Positions 43,913 through 53,359 of a stretch of DNA of 64,000 nucleotides are shown here, piece after piece. The stretch is from Rhizobium leguminosarum (GTDB lineage: Bacteria; Pseudomonadota; Alphaproteobacteria; Rhizobiales; Rhizobiaceae): contig NZ_MZMU01000003.1 in NCBI RefSeq assembly GCF_004123835.1, positions 496,001 to 560,000 on the forward strand, read 5' to 3'. Position 1 is the stretch's first letter. Every line of letters begins with the position of its first letter. The position numbers were made by a program, and so were the translations under genes. Under the pieces are notes generated by a model. It saw nothing but the letters and a program-made list of their open reading frames with translations. It had not been told where the DNA came from and did not search any database.

Positions 43913-44326
43913 GTGGCCGCTTCCAATCCGTCACAGCCAAAATCTCATTTCCTGAGCAAGGAAGAATCCTTCATGTATGACCGCGAGGTGCGGTTCAAGA
44001 TGGAGGACACCATGAATGCCGCGCGCATCGAATATACGGAAAAGGGCGTCATGCACGCGGCTTCGCGCCGCTGCGATATTGTCCGGATTTCGATGAGCAG
44101 CGCGACGCTCGCGATCCTGACCCAGTTCAGCCTGCCGAAGCAGTTCTATCTGGATATTCCGGATGCCCGCATCACCAAGGTCGGATGCCTGCTGATGAAG
44201 GTCAACGCCAACAACACGGTGGAAGTTCGCTTCTTGCGCCTGCTGACGCAGAAGGAGCTGAACAAGATCTTCGTCTACAGCACCCATCCGGCGCACCGCG
44301 ATTACGTCCTCGATATCCGCGCCTAA
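43913..44326 (+). CDS. PilZ-domain-like protein
   Basis: 137 residues from GTG with GAGGGGAT about 8 bases upstream (ATG at 43973 is an alternative). The region after 40 resembles a PilZ beta barrel: AASRRCDIVRISMSSATLAI, FSLPKQFYLDIPDARITKVG CLL, and a closing helix LTQKELNKIF. The RxxxR and DxSxxG motifs of c-di-GMP binders are degenerate, so nucleotide binding is doubtful. Convergent with edd. Confidence 0.55.
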   Translation: MAASNPSQPKSHFLSKEESFMYDREVRFKMEDTMNAARIEYTEKGVMHAASRRCDIVRISMSSATLAILTQFSLPKQFYLDIPDARITKVGCLLMKVNANNTVEVRFLRLLTQKELNKIFVYSTHPAHRDYVLDIRA

Positions 44327-44346
44327 CTGATATCGGACTGGTATCG

Positions 44347-44386
44347 AAAACCCGCAGGGTGCTGCATGCGCCCCGCGGTTTTTGTT
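44347..44386. terminator. Terminator between the PilZ-like gene and edd
   Basis: AAAACCCGCAGGG on the left and CCCCGCGGTTTTT on the right form an imperfect stem, with A and T tracts outside for both strands. Confidence 0.7.
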
Positions 44387-44403
44387 TGTCCGAGCGACGA
44401 TGC

Positions 44404-46227
44404 TCAGTGGTGGAAGAGTACGCTCGCGCCCTGATCCGAAGGTCCGACGGCGCGGCGGAACGGTGCGAAGAGCTCGCGGCCCATCCCGAATTCATTGTCG
44501 GAGAGATCGACGGTCACCGGCTCGCGCTCGGCCATGTCGGCCGCATCGACGAGCACCTCCAGCGTGCCCTTGATCGCGTCGAGGCGAATGATGTCGCCCT
44601 CGCGGATGCGGGCGATCGGGCCGCCGTCGACCGCTTCCGGCGTGACGTGGATCGCGGCCGGCACCTTGCCGGATGCGCCGGACATGCGCCCGTCGGTGAG
44701 CAGCGCCACGCGGAAGCCGCGGTCCTGCAGCACACCGAGCGGTGGCGTCAGCTTGTGCAGTTCCGGCATCCCGTTCGCCTTCGGACCCTGGAAGCGCACG
44801 ACGGCGATGAAATCGCGGTTGAGCTTGCCTTCCTTGAACGCATCCTGCAGCGCCTGCTGGCTGTGGAAGATGATCGCCGGGGCCTCGATGATGTGGCGCT
44901 CCGGCTTGACGGCGGATATTTTGATGACCGCCTTGCCGAGATTCCCGCGCAGCATCTTCAACCCGCCATTCGCCTGGAACGGCGTCTCGATGCTGGAGAG
45001 CACTTTGGGATCGACGCTTTTTTCCGGCGATGCCTCGCGCACGACGGCGCCGTTTTCGCCGAGACGGGCATCGACCGTATAGGCTTGGAGACCCTGGCCG
45101 AAGACGGTGCGCACGTCGTCGTGCACCAGACCGTGCTTCAACAGTTCCTTGATGAGGAAACCCATGCCGCCTGCCGCCTGGAAATGGTTCACGTCGGCCA
45201 ACCCGTTCGGATAGACGCGGGCAAGCAGCGGGACGATTTCCGAAAGCTCGGCAATGTCCTGCCAGGTGAGCTGGATGCCGGCTGCCCGCGCCATGGCGAC
45301 GAGGTGCAGCGTATGATTGGTCGAGCCGCCGGTCGCATGCAGGCCGACGACGCCGTTGACGACCGAGCGCTCGTCGATCATCTCGCCGGCCGGCGTGAAT
45401 TCGTTGCCGAGCGCGGTGATCGCCAGCGCCCGCTTGGCGGCTTCGCGCGTCAGCGCTTCGCGCAGTGGCGTGCCGGGATTGATGAAGGACGAGCCGGGCA
45501 TGTGGAAGCCCATGATCTCCATCAGCATCTGGTTGGAATTGGCGGTGCCGTAGAAGGTGCAGGTGCCGGGGCCGTGATAGGATTTCGATTCCGCCTCCAG
45601 CAGCTCGGCGCGTCCAACCTTGCCTTCGGCGAAGAGCTGGCGCACGCGCGACTTCTCGTCGTTCGGCAGGCCTGTGGTCATCGGACCGGCCGGAACGAAG
45701 ATCGACGGCAGGTGCCCGAAGGACAGGGCTGCGATCACCAGGCCCGGCACGATCTTGTCGCAGACGCCGAGGAAGAGGGCGGCATCGAACATGTTGTGCG
45801 ACAGGCCAACGCCCGCCGACATGGCGATCAGGTCGCGCGAGAAGAGCGAGAGCTCCATGCCCGGCTGTCCCTGGGTGACGCCGTCGCACATCGCCGGCAC
45901 GCCGCCTGCCACCTGCGCCACGCCGCCTGCTTCGGCCGCCGCCTCGCGGATGATCGCCGGATAGGTCTCGAACGGCTGGTGGGCCGAGAGCATGTCGTTA
46001 TAGGCGGTGATGATGCCGAGATTGGGGATGCGGTCGCCGGCGAGCGCATCCTTGTCGGCGGGGGAACAGACCGCGAAGCCGTGGGCAAGATTGGCGCAGC
46101 CAAGCACCGAGCGCGCGACACCCTGCGAGGCGGCGGCGCGCAGGCGTTCCAGATAGCGCTCGCGGGTGGGTTTCGAGCGTTCGACGATGCGATGGGTGAT
46201 CGCAGAAATGCGTGCGTGAGCGGACAT
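44404..46227 (-). CDS. edd: Phosphogluconate dehydratase Edd
   Basis: Entner-Doudoroff enzyme: 6-phosphogluconate to 2-keto-3-deoxy-6-phosphogluconate. 607 residues, the family length. IlvD/Edd motifs: [40 protein letters not shown] with the iron-sulfur Cys, [26 protein letters not shown], and [22 protein letters not shown]. Last gene of zwf-pgl-edd, which together convert glucose-6-phosphate into the pathway. Confidence 0.96.
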   Translation of the reverse strand: MSAHARISAITHRIVERSKPTRERYLERLRAAASQGVARSVLGCANLAHGFAVCSPADKDALAGDRIPNLGIITAYNDMLSAHQPFETYPAIIREAAAEAGGVAQVAGGVPAMCDGVTQGQPGMELSLFSRDLIAMSAGVGLSHNMFDAALFLGVCDKIVPGLVIAALSFGHLPSIFVPAGPMTTGLPNDEKSRVRQLFAEGKVGRAELLEAESKSYHGPGTCTFYGTANSNQMLMEIMGFHMPGSSFINPGTPLREALTREAAKRALAITALGNEFTPAGEMIDERSVVNGVVGLHATGGSTNHTLHLVAMARAAGIQLTWQDIAELSEIVPLLARVYPNGLADVNHFQAAGGMGFLIKELLKHGLVHDDVRTVFGQGLQAYTVDARLGENGAVVREASPEKSVDPKVLSSIETPFQANGGLKMLRGNLGKAVIKISAVKPERHIIEAPAIIFHSQQALQDAFKEGKLNRDFIAVVRFQGPKANGMPELHKLTPPLGVLQDRGFRVALLTDGRMSGASGKVPAAIHVTPEAVDGGPIARIREGDIIRLDAIKGTLEVLVDAADMAEREPVTVDLSDNEFGMGRELFAPFRRAVGPSDQGASVLFHH

Positions 46228-46303
46228 GGAATATCCCTGCCTTGTTCGTTGTCTCTATCTGTTTCGGCGGCTCTGGCCTAAATCTCAATGGATCTAAGGC
46301 CGA

Positions 46304-47002
46304 TCAGGGAGCCCAGTAGATCTCGACCGGGGAAGTGGCCCGGCGCAGAACGGCGCGGATCGGCATTTCTGCCTCGTCACCGCTGCCTTCCGCCTTGGCG
46401 AGAACGTCTTTTTTGCCTTCGCCCTCAATATGGAGAACCAGGAGTGCGGCATCCTCAAGACCGGAGAAGGTGAAGGTCAGGCGCGGCTCGCCGGCTCCTT
46501 CCGCTTCCATGGTAATGATGCCGCGCGGCGTCGATGCATCGATCGCCTTGGCAAGATTGCTGCCGCCGGGAAAGAACGAGGCCGTGTGTCCGTCGCCACC
46601 CATGCCGAGGATGACGATGTCGAAGGGTGAACTGATCGCCCTGGTCTTCTCGGTTGCGAGCCTTGCCGCCTCCTCCGCGGAGGCCGCGTCCTGATAGAGC
46701 GGCAGGAAGCGTGCCGCCTTTGCCTTGTTCTGCAGCAGATTGGCATCGACCAGCAGATGGTTCGAGCGCGGATTGTCGGCCGGCACGAAACGTTCGTCGA
46801 CAAGCGTGATCGTCACCTTGTCCCAAGCGATGTCGCGCGTCGAAAGCGCCTGGAAGAAGACCTTCGGCGTGGAGCCGCCGGAAACGGCGATGGACGCCGT
46901 TCCGCGGGCGGCAATCGCCGCCGAAAGCGTATCCGCGACCTTGTCGGCGAGACTGCTGGCGAGGTCTGCGGCGCTGGCGAAGGAATGCAGGGTCGATGCC
47001 AT
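46304..47002 (-). CDS. pgl: 6-phosphogluconolactonase
   Basis: Hydrolyses 6-phosphogluconolactone made by Zwf. ATG at 47002 (MASTLHSF) gives 232 residues, normal for bacterial Pgl; an upstream extension would overlap zwf. Motifs: ASIAVSGGSTPKVFFQAL, VTITLVDERFVPADNPRSNH, and FDIVILGMGGDGHTASFFPG. It starts 10 bases after the zwf stop. Confidence 0.95.
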   Translation of the reverse strand: MASTLHSFASAADLASSLADKVADTLSAAIAARGTASIAVSGGSTPKVFFQALSTRDIAWDKVTITLVDERFVPADNPRSNHLLVDANLLQNKAKAARFLPLYQDAASAEEAARLATEKTRAISSPFDIVILGMGGDGHTASFFPGGSNLAKAIDASTPRGIITMEAEGAGEPRLTFTFSGLEDAALLVLHIEGEGKKDVLAKAEGSGDEAEMPIRAVLRRATSPVEIYWAP

Positions 47003-47012
47003 CGATGTCGTC

Positions 47013-48488
47013 CTAGATTTCGTCATGCCAGGTGCGGCCGTCACGCTCGATCAGCGCGATGGCCTGGCTCGGCCCCCAGGTGCCGGCCGTATAGCCCTGC
47101 ACCTGCTGGCCGGTCGTTTCCCAACCTTTGAGGATCGGATCCACCCATTTCCACGCGGCTTCGACTTCGTCGCGGCGCATGAACAATGTCTGGTTGGAGC
47201 GGATCACGTCCATCAGCAGGCGCTCGTAGGCGTCGGGATTGCGGACGTTGAAGGCCTGGGCGAAGCTCATGTCGAGCGAGACGTTGCGCAGGCGCATGCC
47301 GCCTGGACCCGGATCCTTGATCATCAGCGACTGCTTGACGCCCTCGTCCGGCTGCAAGCGGATGATCAGCTGGTTGGCGACGATGCGTCCGGCCGCCTGG
47401 TCGAAGATCGCGTGCGGGATCGGCTTGAAGGTGATGACGATCTCGGACATGCGCCCGGTCAGGCGCTTGCCGGTGCGGATGTAGAAGGGAACGCCGGCCC
47501 AGCGCCAGTTGTTGATCTCGGCCTTGATGGCAACGAAGGTCTCGGTGTTCGAGACGCCGCCTTCGAGCTCTTCGAGGTAGCCCTTGACCGGGCCGGTGCC
47601 CGATGCGCCGGCGCGATACTGGCCGCGGACCGTCGCCTGCTCGACGTTGGAGGCATTGAGCGGCTTCAGCGCGCGCAGCACCTTCAGCTTCTCGTCACGC
47701 ACGGCTTCCGAATCCATCGACGAGGGCACTTCCATCGCCGTCAGGCAGAGCAGCTGCAGGATGTGGTTCTGCACCATATCGCGCAGTGCGCCCGCCGTGT
47801 CGTAATAGCCGGCGCGGCCTTCGAGGCCGACCGATTCAGCCACGGTGATCTGCACGTGGTCGATGTAGTTGGCGTTCCACAGCGGCTCGTAGAGCGCGTT
47901 GGCAAAGCGCAGCGCCATCAGGTTCTGCACCGTCTCCTTGCCGAGATAGTGGTCGATGCGGAAGATCTGCTCTTCCTTGAAGGCGCGGCCGATCGTGTCG
48001 TTGAGCTGCAGCGCCGAGGCGAGGTCGCGGCCGATCGGCTTCTCGACGACAATGCGGGTCGACTTGGTGATCAGCTTGTGGTCGTGGATCTTCTGCGAAA
48101 TGTCGCCAAAGATGCCGGGAGCGACCGCCAGATAGAAGGCGCGCACACGCTCCTTGCCCTCATCGAGCAGTTTCTTCAGCTGATCCCAGCCGCTGTCGGT
48201 GCGGGCGTCGACCGAGACGTAGTAGAGGCGGGCACAGAACTTCTCCACCTCAGCCTCGTCATATTCGCCCTTCTTCAGGTGTTCCTTCAGCGCATCGCGG
48301 GCAAAATTGCGGTATTCCTCGTGGGTCAACGGGCTGCGCGAGGCGCCGATCACGCGGGTCGGTTCGCTGAACTGGCCTTCGATCTGGCGATGATAAAGGG
48401 CGGGCAGCAACTTGCGTTCGGCAAGGTCGCCGCTGCCGCCGAAAACGACGTAATCAAAAGGCTCAACGGGAATGATCTGGCTGCTCAT
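47013..48488 (-). CDS. zwf: Glucose-6-phosphate 1-dehydrogenase
   Basis: First step of the pathway, reducing NADP. ATG at 48488 (MSSQIIPVEPFDYVVFGGSG) gives 491 residues, the usual length; a TTG five codons upstream is less likely. Nucleotide-binding motif FGGSGDLAERKLLPALY and active-site signature RIDHYLGKE are present. First gene of zwf-pgl-edd; 135 bases of promoter region separate it from the oxidase gene. Confidence 0.96.
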   Translation of the reverse strand: MSSQIIPVEPFDYVVFGGSGDLAERKLLPALYHRQIEGQFSEPTRVIGASRSPLTHEEYRNFARDALKEHLKKGEYDEAEVEKFCARLYYVSVDARTDSGWDQLKKLLDEGKERVRAFYLAVAPGIFGDISQKIHDHKLITKSTRIVVEKPIGRDLASALQLNDTIGRAFKEEQIFRIDHYLGKETVQNLMALRFANALYEPLWNANYIDHVQITVAESVGLEGRAGYYDTAGALRDMVQNHILQLLCLTAMEVPSSMDSEAVRDEKLKVLRALKPLNASNVEQATVRGQYRAGASGTGPVKGYLEELEGGVSNTETFVAIKAEINNWRWAGVPFYIRTGKRLTGRMSEIVITFKPIPHAIFDQAAGRIVANQLIIRLQPDEGVKQSLMIKDPGPGGMRLRNVSLDMSFAQAFNVRNPDAYERLLMDVIRSNQTLFMRRDEVEAAWKWVDPILKGWETTGQQVQGYTAGTWGPSQAIALIERDGRTWHDEI

Positions 48489-48623
48489 GAGCTTGTCTCT
48501 CAATCAGGCTTGGTTGGCGGCCCTTTTAATCTAATCGATTTAAAAAAGCCAGTGTGCAGTGCAATGAATCTGTCAGGCACCGGTTTTAGAGCGAATTTCC
48601 GGAAGAGGAAATCCGCAATCGGA

Positions 48624-49922
48624 CTAAAACTTGTCGCGAAGCGCAAACCACGACAAGGCGAGGAAAAGCAACGGCGCCCGCATGCGAGCTCCGCCGGGAA
48701 AGGCTGGAATATCAAGCGATGTGAAGAGGTCGAGATCGCGCGATTTTCCAAGCACCGTTTCCGCGTAGAGCTTGCCACAGTAGTTTGACAACATGACGCC
48801 ATGGCCGGAATAACCGCCGATCGAGATGACGCCGGGCATGACCTCGCGCACGAAGGGCTGGCGCGGCAGGGTGATGCCGACGCTGCCGCCCCAGGCATGG
48901 GTGATCTCGATATCCTTCAGGGCGGGGTAGATCTCGGCGATCTGCCGGCGGATGTGCTGCGAAATGTCCCGCGGATTGTCCGACGTATAGGCCTCGCGCC
49001 CGCCGAACAGCAGGCGGCCGTCGCCGAATTTGCGGAAGTAGCGCACGACGAAGCGCGAATCGGCCACGGCCTCGCCCCCGGGCAGCACATTGGGATGCCC
49101 GTCGAGCGGCGCCGTGGCGCCGATGAAGGAGCGGATCGGCATGACATGGCTTGCCGTCACCGGTTCGAGCCCGTCGATATGGCCGTCGCAGGCGATCAGA
49201 GCGCGCTCAGCGGTGATCACACCCCTTTCGGTTTCGATCGTCACCTTGCCGCCGCTCTGGCGGATCGCCGTTGCCTTGGTCATCTCGAAGACTTCAGCGC
49301 CCGCGTTGGCGGCGACCCGCGCCAGCCCCACCAGCAGCTTCAGCGGATGAATGTGGCCGGTGCCGACATCGCGCACGCCGCAATGGAAACGCTTCGAGCC
49401 GAGCCGCTCTTGCGTCTCCTTCTCGTCCATGAAGCTGATATGCGGGTAGCCGTAGCGCTCTGCGGCGATCTCGGCATTTTCATAATAGTCGCGTTTGTAG
49501 CTCGCCTTGTGTGCGACGTTGAGCTGGCCGGGCACATAGTCGATCTCGATCTGATGCTCGCGGGCGAAATCGATGAGATGGCGCTTGGCCGCTTCGGCAA
49601 GATCGAACAGCGCCTTCGAGCGTTCGTAGCCGATCTTCTCCTCGAGTTCTTCCGGCCACCAGCGCTGGCCGGTGCCGAGCTGGCCGCCATTGCGCCCGGA
49701 TGCCCCGTCGCCGAAGCGGCAGGCCTCGATCAGCACGACCGAGACGCCTGCTTTGGCAAGATGATAGGCGGCCTGCAGGCCGGTATAGCCGCCGCCGATG
49801 ATGGCGACGTCTGCTGTTCTCGATCCGTCGAGAGCGGCATAGGTCGGCCGCTCCCCGACGGTTGCCTGATACCAGGACAGCCCGGGCGCGATCGGGCTCT
49901 GCCAAGTCTCCTGCGATGCCAT
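48624..49922 (-). CDS. FAD-dependent oxidase of the gamma-glutamylputrescine oxidase (PuuB/DadA-like) family
   Basis: 432 residues with an N-terminal FAD-binding motif DVAIIGGGYTGLQAAYHLAK (about 38-57) and GASGRNGGQLGTGQRW, plus the C-terminal GYSGHGVMLSNYCGKLYAE typical of PuuB-like oxidases. Oxidises gamma-glutamylputrescine, or a related amine or D-amino acid. It follows the glutamine-synthetase-like gene by ten bases, which favours the putrescine-degradation role; a potF-type uptake gene lies 13 kb away. Confidence 0.8.
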   Translation of the reverse strand: MASQETWQSPIAPGLSWYQATVGERPTYAALDGSRTADVAIIGGGYTGLQAAYHLAKAGVSVVLIEACRFGDGASGRNGGQLGTGQRWWPEELEEKIGYERSKALFDLAEAAKRHLIDFAREHQIEIDYVPGQLNVAHKASYKRDYYENAEIAAERYGYPHISFMDEKETQERLGSKRFHCGVRDVGTGHIHPLKLLVGLARVAANAGAEVFEMTKATAIRQSGGKVTIETERGVITAERALIACDGHIDGLEPVTASHVMPIRSFIGATAPLDGHPNVLPGGEAVADSRFVVRYFRKFGDGRLLFGGREAYTSDNPRDISQHIRRQIAEIYPALKDIEITHAWGGSVGITLPRQPFVREVMPGVISIGGYSGHGVMLSNYCGKLYAETVLGKSRDLDLFTSLDIPAFPGGARMRAPLLFLALSWFALRDKF

Positions 49923-49932
49923 GATGCTTCCC

Positions 49933-51369
49933 TCACACGTTGAGCAGAAGGAATTCCCGCTCCCAGGGGCTGATCACCTGCATGAAGGTTTCGAACTCGC
50001 CGCGCTTGACGCCGGCATAAAGGCCGATGAACTGCTTGCCGAATATCTCCTCGAAGGCGGGTTCGTCCTCGAGCAGCGCCACGGCTTCCAAGAGGCCGCG
50101 CGGCAGGTCGATCGAACCCTCATTGGCCGAATCCTCGGTCGGCGCCGTCGGCTCGATCTCCTTCATGATGCCGAGCAGGCCGGAGGCAAGCGAAGCGGCG
50201 AGCGCCAGATAGGGATTGGCGTCCGAGCTCGGCAGCCGGTTTTCCACGCGCCGCGCCTGCGGATCGGAGACCGGGACACGGAAGGCGGTCGTCCGGTTGT
50301 CGTAACCCCAGGCATTGTTGACTGGGCAGGACATATCGGGCTGCAGGCGGCGGTAGGAATTCACATAGGGCGCCAGCATCGCCATCGCGCTCGGCACGAA
50401 TTTCTGCATGCCGCCGATGAAATGGAAGAATTCCTTCGAAGCCGAGCCATCGGGGTTGGAGAAGATGTTCTTGCCGGTCTCGATATTCACTACCGACTGG
50501 TGGATATGCATCGCCGAACCCGGCTGGCCCTGCATCGGCTTGGCCATGAAGGTCGCGTAGATGTCGTGTTTCAGCGCCGCCTCGCGGATCGTCCGCTTGA
50601 ACAGGAACACCTGGTCGGCAAGCTCGATCGGATTGCCGTGGCGCAGGTTGATTTCGAGCTGCGCCGGTCCCTCTTCATGGATCAGCGTATCGATCTCCAG
50701 CCCCTGCTTCTCCGAGAAATGATAGACGTCGTCGATCAGCTCGTCGAACTCGTTGATGCCGGCGATCGAATAGCCCTGGCCGCCGAGGATCGAGCGACCG
50801 GACCGACCTTTCGGCGGGTGCAGCGGATAGTCGGGATCGTCGTTCTTGGCGACGAGATAGAATTCGATCTCCGGCGCCACGATCGGTTTCCAGCCGCGCT
50901 CATGATAGAGGCTCATGATCCGCTTCAGCACGTTGCGCGGCGTATAGGGCACTTCGCCGCCGTCCGAATCGACGATGTCGCAGATCACCTGCGCCGTCGG
51001 GTCGGTCTCCCAGGGCACGACGGAAAGCGTCGAAAGGTCGGGCATCAGCTTCAGATCGCTGTCGCGCGGTTCGTAGCGGAAGCTCTCCGTCTCGTCGGGA
51101 TATTCGCCCGAAATCGTGTGCCGGTAGATTGCCGAAGGCAGCGCCAGCGAGGTGTTCGAGGTGAACTTCGAGCTCGGCATCATTTTGCCGCGCGCAACGC
51201 CGGCAAGGTCGGGCGTGATGCATTCGATGTCTTCGATGCCCCTGTCCCGCAGCCACCGCGCTGCTTCCTTCCAGTTCGCAACGCCGCGCAGGGATCCGGG
51301 CTCCGGGGGAGTTTTCTTCGAGGCGGGTACGTTTCTGGCAGGCTTCAGCGTCGTCTTTTTTGGGGACAT
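49933..51369 (-). CDS. Glutamine synthetase family protein, probable gamma-glutamylputrescine synthetase
   Basis: 478 residues from the ATG at 51369 (MSPKKTTLKPARN); the open frame continues upstream only as antisense of the next gene. GS motifs: VAPEIEFYLVAKNDD, EEGPAQLEINLRHGNP, and KPMQGQPGSAMHIHQSVV. It has a Lys/Pro-rich N-terminal extension and a short adenylation-loop region, as in PuuA-type ligases. The pairing with an oxidase gene fits the Puu pathway; assimilation of other amines is possible. Confidence 0.82.
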   Translation of the reverse strand: MSPKKTTLKPARNVPASKKTPPEPGSLRGVANWKEAARWLRDRGIEDIECITPDLAGVARGKMMPSSKFTSNTSLALPSAIYRHTISGEYPDETESFRYEPRDSDLKLMPDLSTLSVVPWETDPTAQVICDIVDSDGGEVPYTPRNVLKRIMSLYHERGWKPIVAPEIEFYLVAKNDDPDYPLHPPKGRSGRSILGGQGYSIAGINEFDELIDDVYHFSEKQGLEIDTLIHEEGPAQLEINLRHGNPIELADQVFLFKRTIREAALKHDIYATFMAKPMQGQPGSAMHIHQSVVNIETGKNIFSNPDGSASKEFFHFIGGMQKFVPSAMAMLAPYVNSYRRLQPDMSCPVNNAWGYDNRTTAFRVPVSDPQARRVENRLPSSDANPYLALAASLASGLLGIMKEIEPTAPTEDSANEGSIDLPRGLLEAVALLEDEPAFEEIFGKQFIGLYAGVKRGEFETFMQVISPWEREFLLLNV

Positions 51370-51430
51370 GACACACCGGTTTGCGTTGATCGTGGCGCCA
51401 TCATAACCAGACTTTGCCAATTGGCGAGGG

Positions 51431-52678
51431 GTGGCAAACGTTGACTTTCGCCCTTTGATGGAAAAAGAAGACGCGGGTTTGAGCGGGGAAACAGGTTTGC
51501 AGCGCAAAAGCGACGTCATCGTCATCGGCGCCGGAGCGGCGGGCATGATGGCGGCCATCCGTGCCGGAAAACGCGGCCGTTCGGTCGTCATCCTCGACCA
51601 TGCCAGGGCGCCTGGCGATAAGATCCGCATATCAGGCGGCGGCCGCTGCAATTTCACCAATATCCATACCGGGCCGAAGAATTTTCTCTCCGCCAACCCG
51701 CATTTCTGCAAGTCGGCGCTTGCCCGTTTCACGCCCGCCGATTTCATCGCCATGGTCGACCGCCACGGTATCGCCTGGCACGAGAAGACGCTGGGCCAAC
51801 TCTTCTGCGACGATAGCGCCAAAGATATCATCCGCATGCTGCTGGCGGAGATGCGCATGGCCGGTGCGGCGCTGCATCTTGGCACCGAAATATCAGGCGT
51901 CGAAAAGACCGAAGCCGGCTTCCGGGTATCGACGAGCGAAGGTCACTGTGAAGCATCGTCGCTGATCGTCGCCACCGGCGGCAAATCGATCCCGAAGATG
52001 GGTGCCACCGGCTTTGCCTATCGCCTCGCCGAACAATTCGGCTTGCCCGTGCTCGAAACCCGACCCGGCCTCGTGCCGCTGACGCTCGATCCCGGCCTGC
52101 TGGAAAGCATCGCGCCGCTCGCCGGCATTGCCGCCCCGGCCGAAATTCGCCACGGCAGGACCGGCTTCCGCGAAGCGCTGCTTTTTACCCATCGCGGGCT
52201 GAGCGGCCCCGCCATCCTGCAGATCTCTTCCTATTGGCGCGAGGGCGACGAGGTCGTGGTCTCGATCGAACCGGATATCGACATTGCGGCGCATCTGAAG
52301 ACGGCAAAGCAGCTCAATGGCCGTCAGTCGCCGCAGACGGCCCTCGGCGATATCCTGCCGAAGCGGCTGGCACAGTTTCTCGTGGAGCGAGAGAAAATCT
52401 CCGGCAACATGGCCGACCTGCCCGACAAGACGCTGCTGCGTCTTGCCGCCGGCGTCCAGAACTGGGCGGTCAAACCGTCCGGCTCGGAAGGCTACCGCAC
52501 CGCCGAAGTGACGCTCGGCGGCATCGACACGGCAGCGCTCGATTCCCGCAGCATGGAAGCAAAAGCCGTGCCCGGCCTCTATTTCATCGGCGAATGCGTC
52601 GACGTCACCGGCTGGCTCGGCGGCTATAATTTTCAGTGGGCCTGGGCTTCCGGTTTTGCCGCCGGCGAATGCGTCTAA
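51431..52678 (+). CDS. BaiN/HI0933-family NAD(P)/FAD-dependent oxidoreductase
   Basis: Flavoprotein of unknown substrate. 415 residues from GTG, with GCGAGG just upstream (ATG at 51458 is the alternative). FAD motif SDVIVIGAGAAGMMAAIRAG (about 27-46), the family motif GDKIRISGGGRCNFTN, and the C-terminal PGLYFIGECVDVTGWLGGYN FQWAWASGFAAG. Divergent from the synthetase gene with 61 bases between. Confidence 0.87.
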   Translation: MANVDFRPLMEKEDAGLSGETGLQRKSDVIVIGAGAAGMMAAIRAGKRGRSVVILDHARAPGDKIRISGGGRCNFTNIHTGPKNFLSANPHFCKSALARFTPADFIAMVDRHGIAWHEKTLGQLFCDDSAKDIIRMLLAEMRMAGAALHLGTEISGVEKTEAGFRVSTSEGHCEASSLIVATGGKSIPKMGATGFAYRLAEQFGLPVLETRPGLVPLTLDPGLLESIAPLAGIAAPAEIRHGRTGFREALLFTHRGLSGPAILQISSYWREGDEVVVSIEPDIDIAAHLKTAKQLNGRQSPQTALGDILPKRLAQFLVEREKISGNMADLPDKTLLRLAAGVQNWAVKPSGSEGYRTAEVTLGGIDTAALDSRSMEAKAVPGLYFIGECVDVTGWLGGYNFQWAWASGFAAGECV

Positions 52679-52684
52679 AGCCCT

Positions 52685-52737
52685 TTGTTTTGATGCATGT
52701 CGTGGCCCCAAATCCGCTGCACACTTTTTGACATGCC
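52685..52737. repeat. Palindromic rhizobial repeat
   Basis: GATGCATGTCG, CCAAATCCGCTGCACACTTT and GACATGC in order. The same order appears in reverse complement at 59144-59190. Confidence 0.7.
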
Positions 52738-52891
52738 TTGGAAATATCCGGAGATACCGATTCAAGACTTCTTAATAGAGGTGCGCCATCCTGTCTCAAT
52801 TGGCGGTTTGTAAGGTCGTTCCTAAATTAAGCTTTACCGGCAAGCCGATTTGTTGGATTGTTGTTGTGTCAGAGAGAAGTGAGGTTTCGCC

Positions 52892-53035
52892 ATGAACAGA
52901 AACGCACGACGCGGCCGCGCCATCGCAATTGCCGAGGCAAAGCCGAACGCCCGGATGGTCACCCTGCGCTATCTGATGCTTGCAGCCGGCGCCACCGCCG
53001 CCAGCCTCGCGCTGCTGCTCTCACACTTCATCTGA
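52892..53035 (+). CDS. Small single-pass membrane protein (47 residues), unknown function
   Basis: ATG with GTGAGG about 7 bases upstream. A basic N-terminus (MNRNARRGRAIAIAEAKPNA) precedes a hydrophobic helix (YLMLAAGATAASLALLLSHF). The coding frame, the ribosome binding site and a positive-inside layout support a real gene. No family recognised. Confidence 0.5.
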   Translation: MNRNARRGRAIAIAEAKPNARMVTLRYLMLAAGATAASLALLLSHFI

Positions 53036-53347
53036 TCCTGTCCGCAGACCTGGAACGAACGTTGCGACATGCTCATTGTCGCACCGCGGCGTCGCGGCCC
53101 ATAATTTGCAACTATTTCACTGCCTTGGCTTAACCCGCCATAATCGCTTATCCGAAAATTAATATCTAATCTGACACAATTGCTCGCGAATATTTGGGCA
53201 TCTCCAAGTTGTTTGGACGTGAACTGGCAATGACTGCCGCCTGGCCTCCGGGTTCCCCAATGTAAAATAAGAACAGCTCGATGTGCACCCGGCTGGCGCC
53301 ATGTGGCCGCCTGCGGGAGGAGTGGTGTATGAAAGGCCCGGAACGCC
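53036..53347. other. Intergenic region before the first chemoreceptor gene
   Basis: 312 bases. It includes an isolated TTAAC near 53130, an AT-rich stretch (53145-53170) suited to a promoter, and the short upstream open frame at 53330. I see no other gene or clear operator. Confidence 0.5.
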
Positions 53348-53359
53348 ATGTTGATTGAC
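53330..53359 (+). other. Nine-codon upstream open frame overlapping the chemoreceptor start
   Basis: ATG at 53330 preceded at six bases by GGGAGGAG, the best ribosome binding site in the area. It encodes MKGPERHVD and stops at 53359, past the chemoreceptor ATG at 53348, which itself lacks a good site. Translational coupling is possible. Confidence 0.4.

Noticed and set aside
44185..46281. 698-codon plus-strand frame opposite edd
   Set aside because: Antisense to a clear Edd gene and overlapping the PilZ-like gene end.
48489..48623. HexR-like operator before zwf (TTTAATCTAATCGATTTAAA)
   Set aside because: Only loosely symmetrical; no known site to match and no regulator gene nearby.
51370..51885. 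172-codon N-terminal extension of the glutamine-synthetase-like gene
   Set aside because: The extension is antisense to the flavoprotein gene; the family start fits the ATG at 51369.
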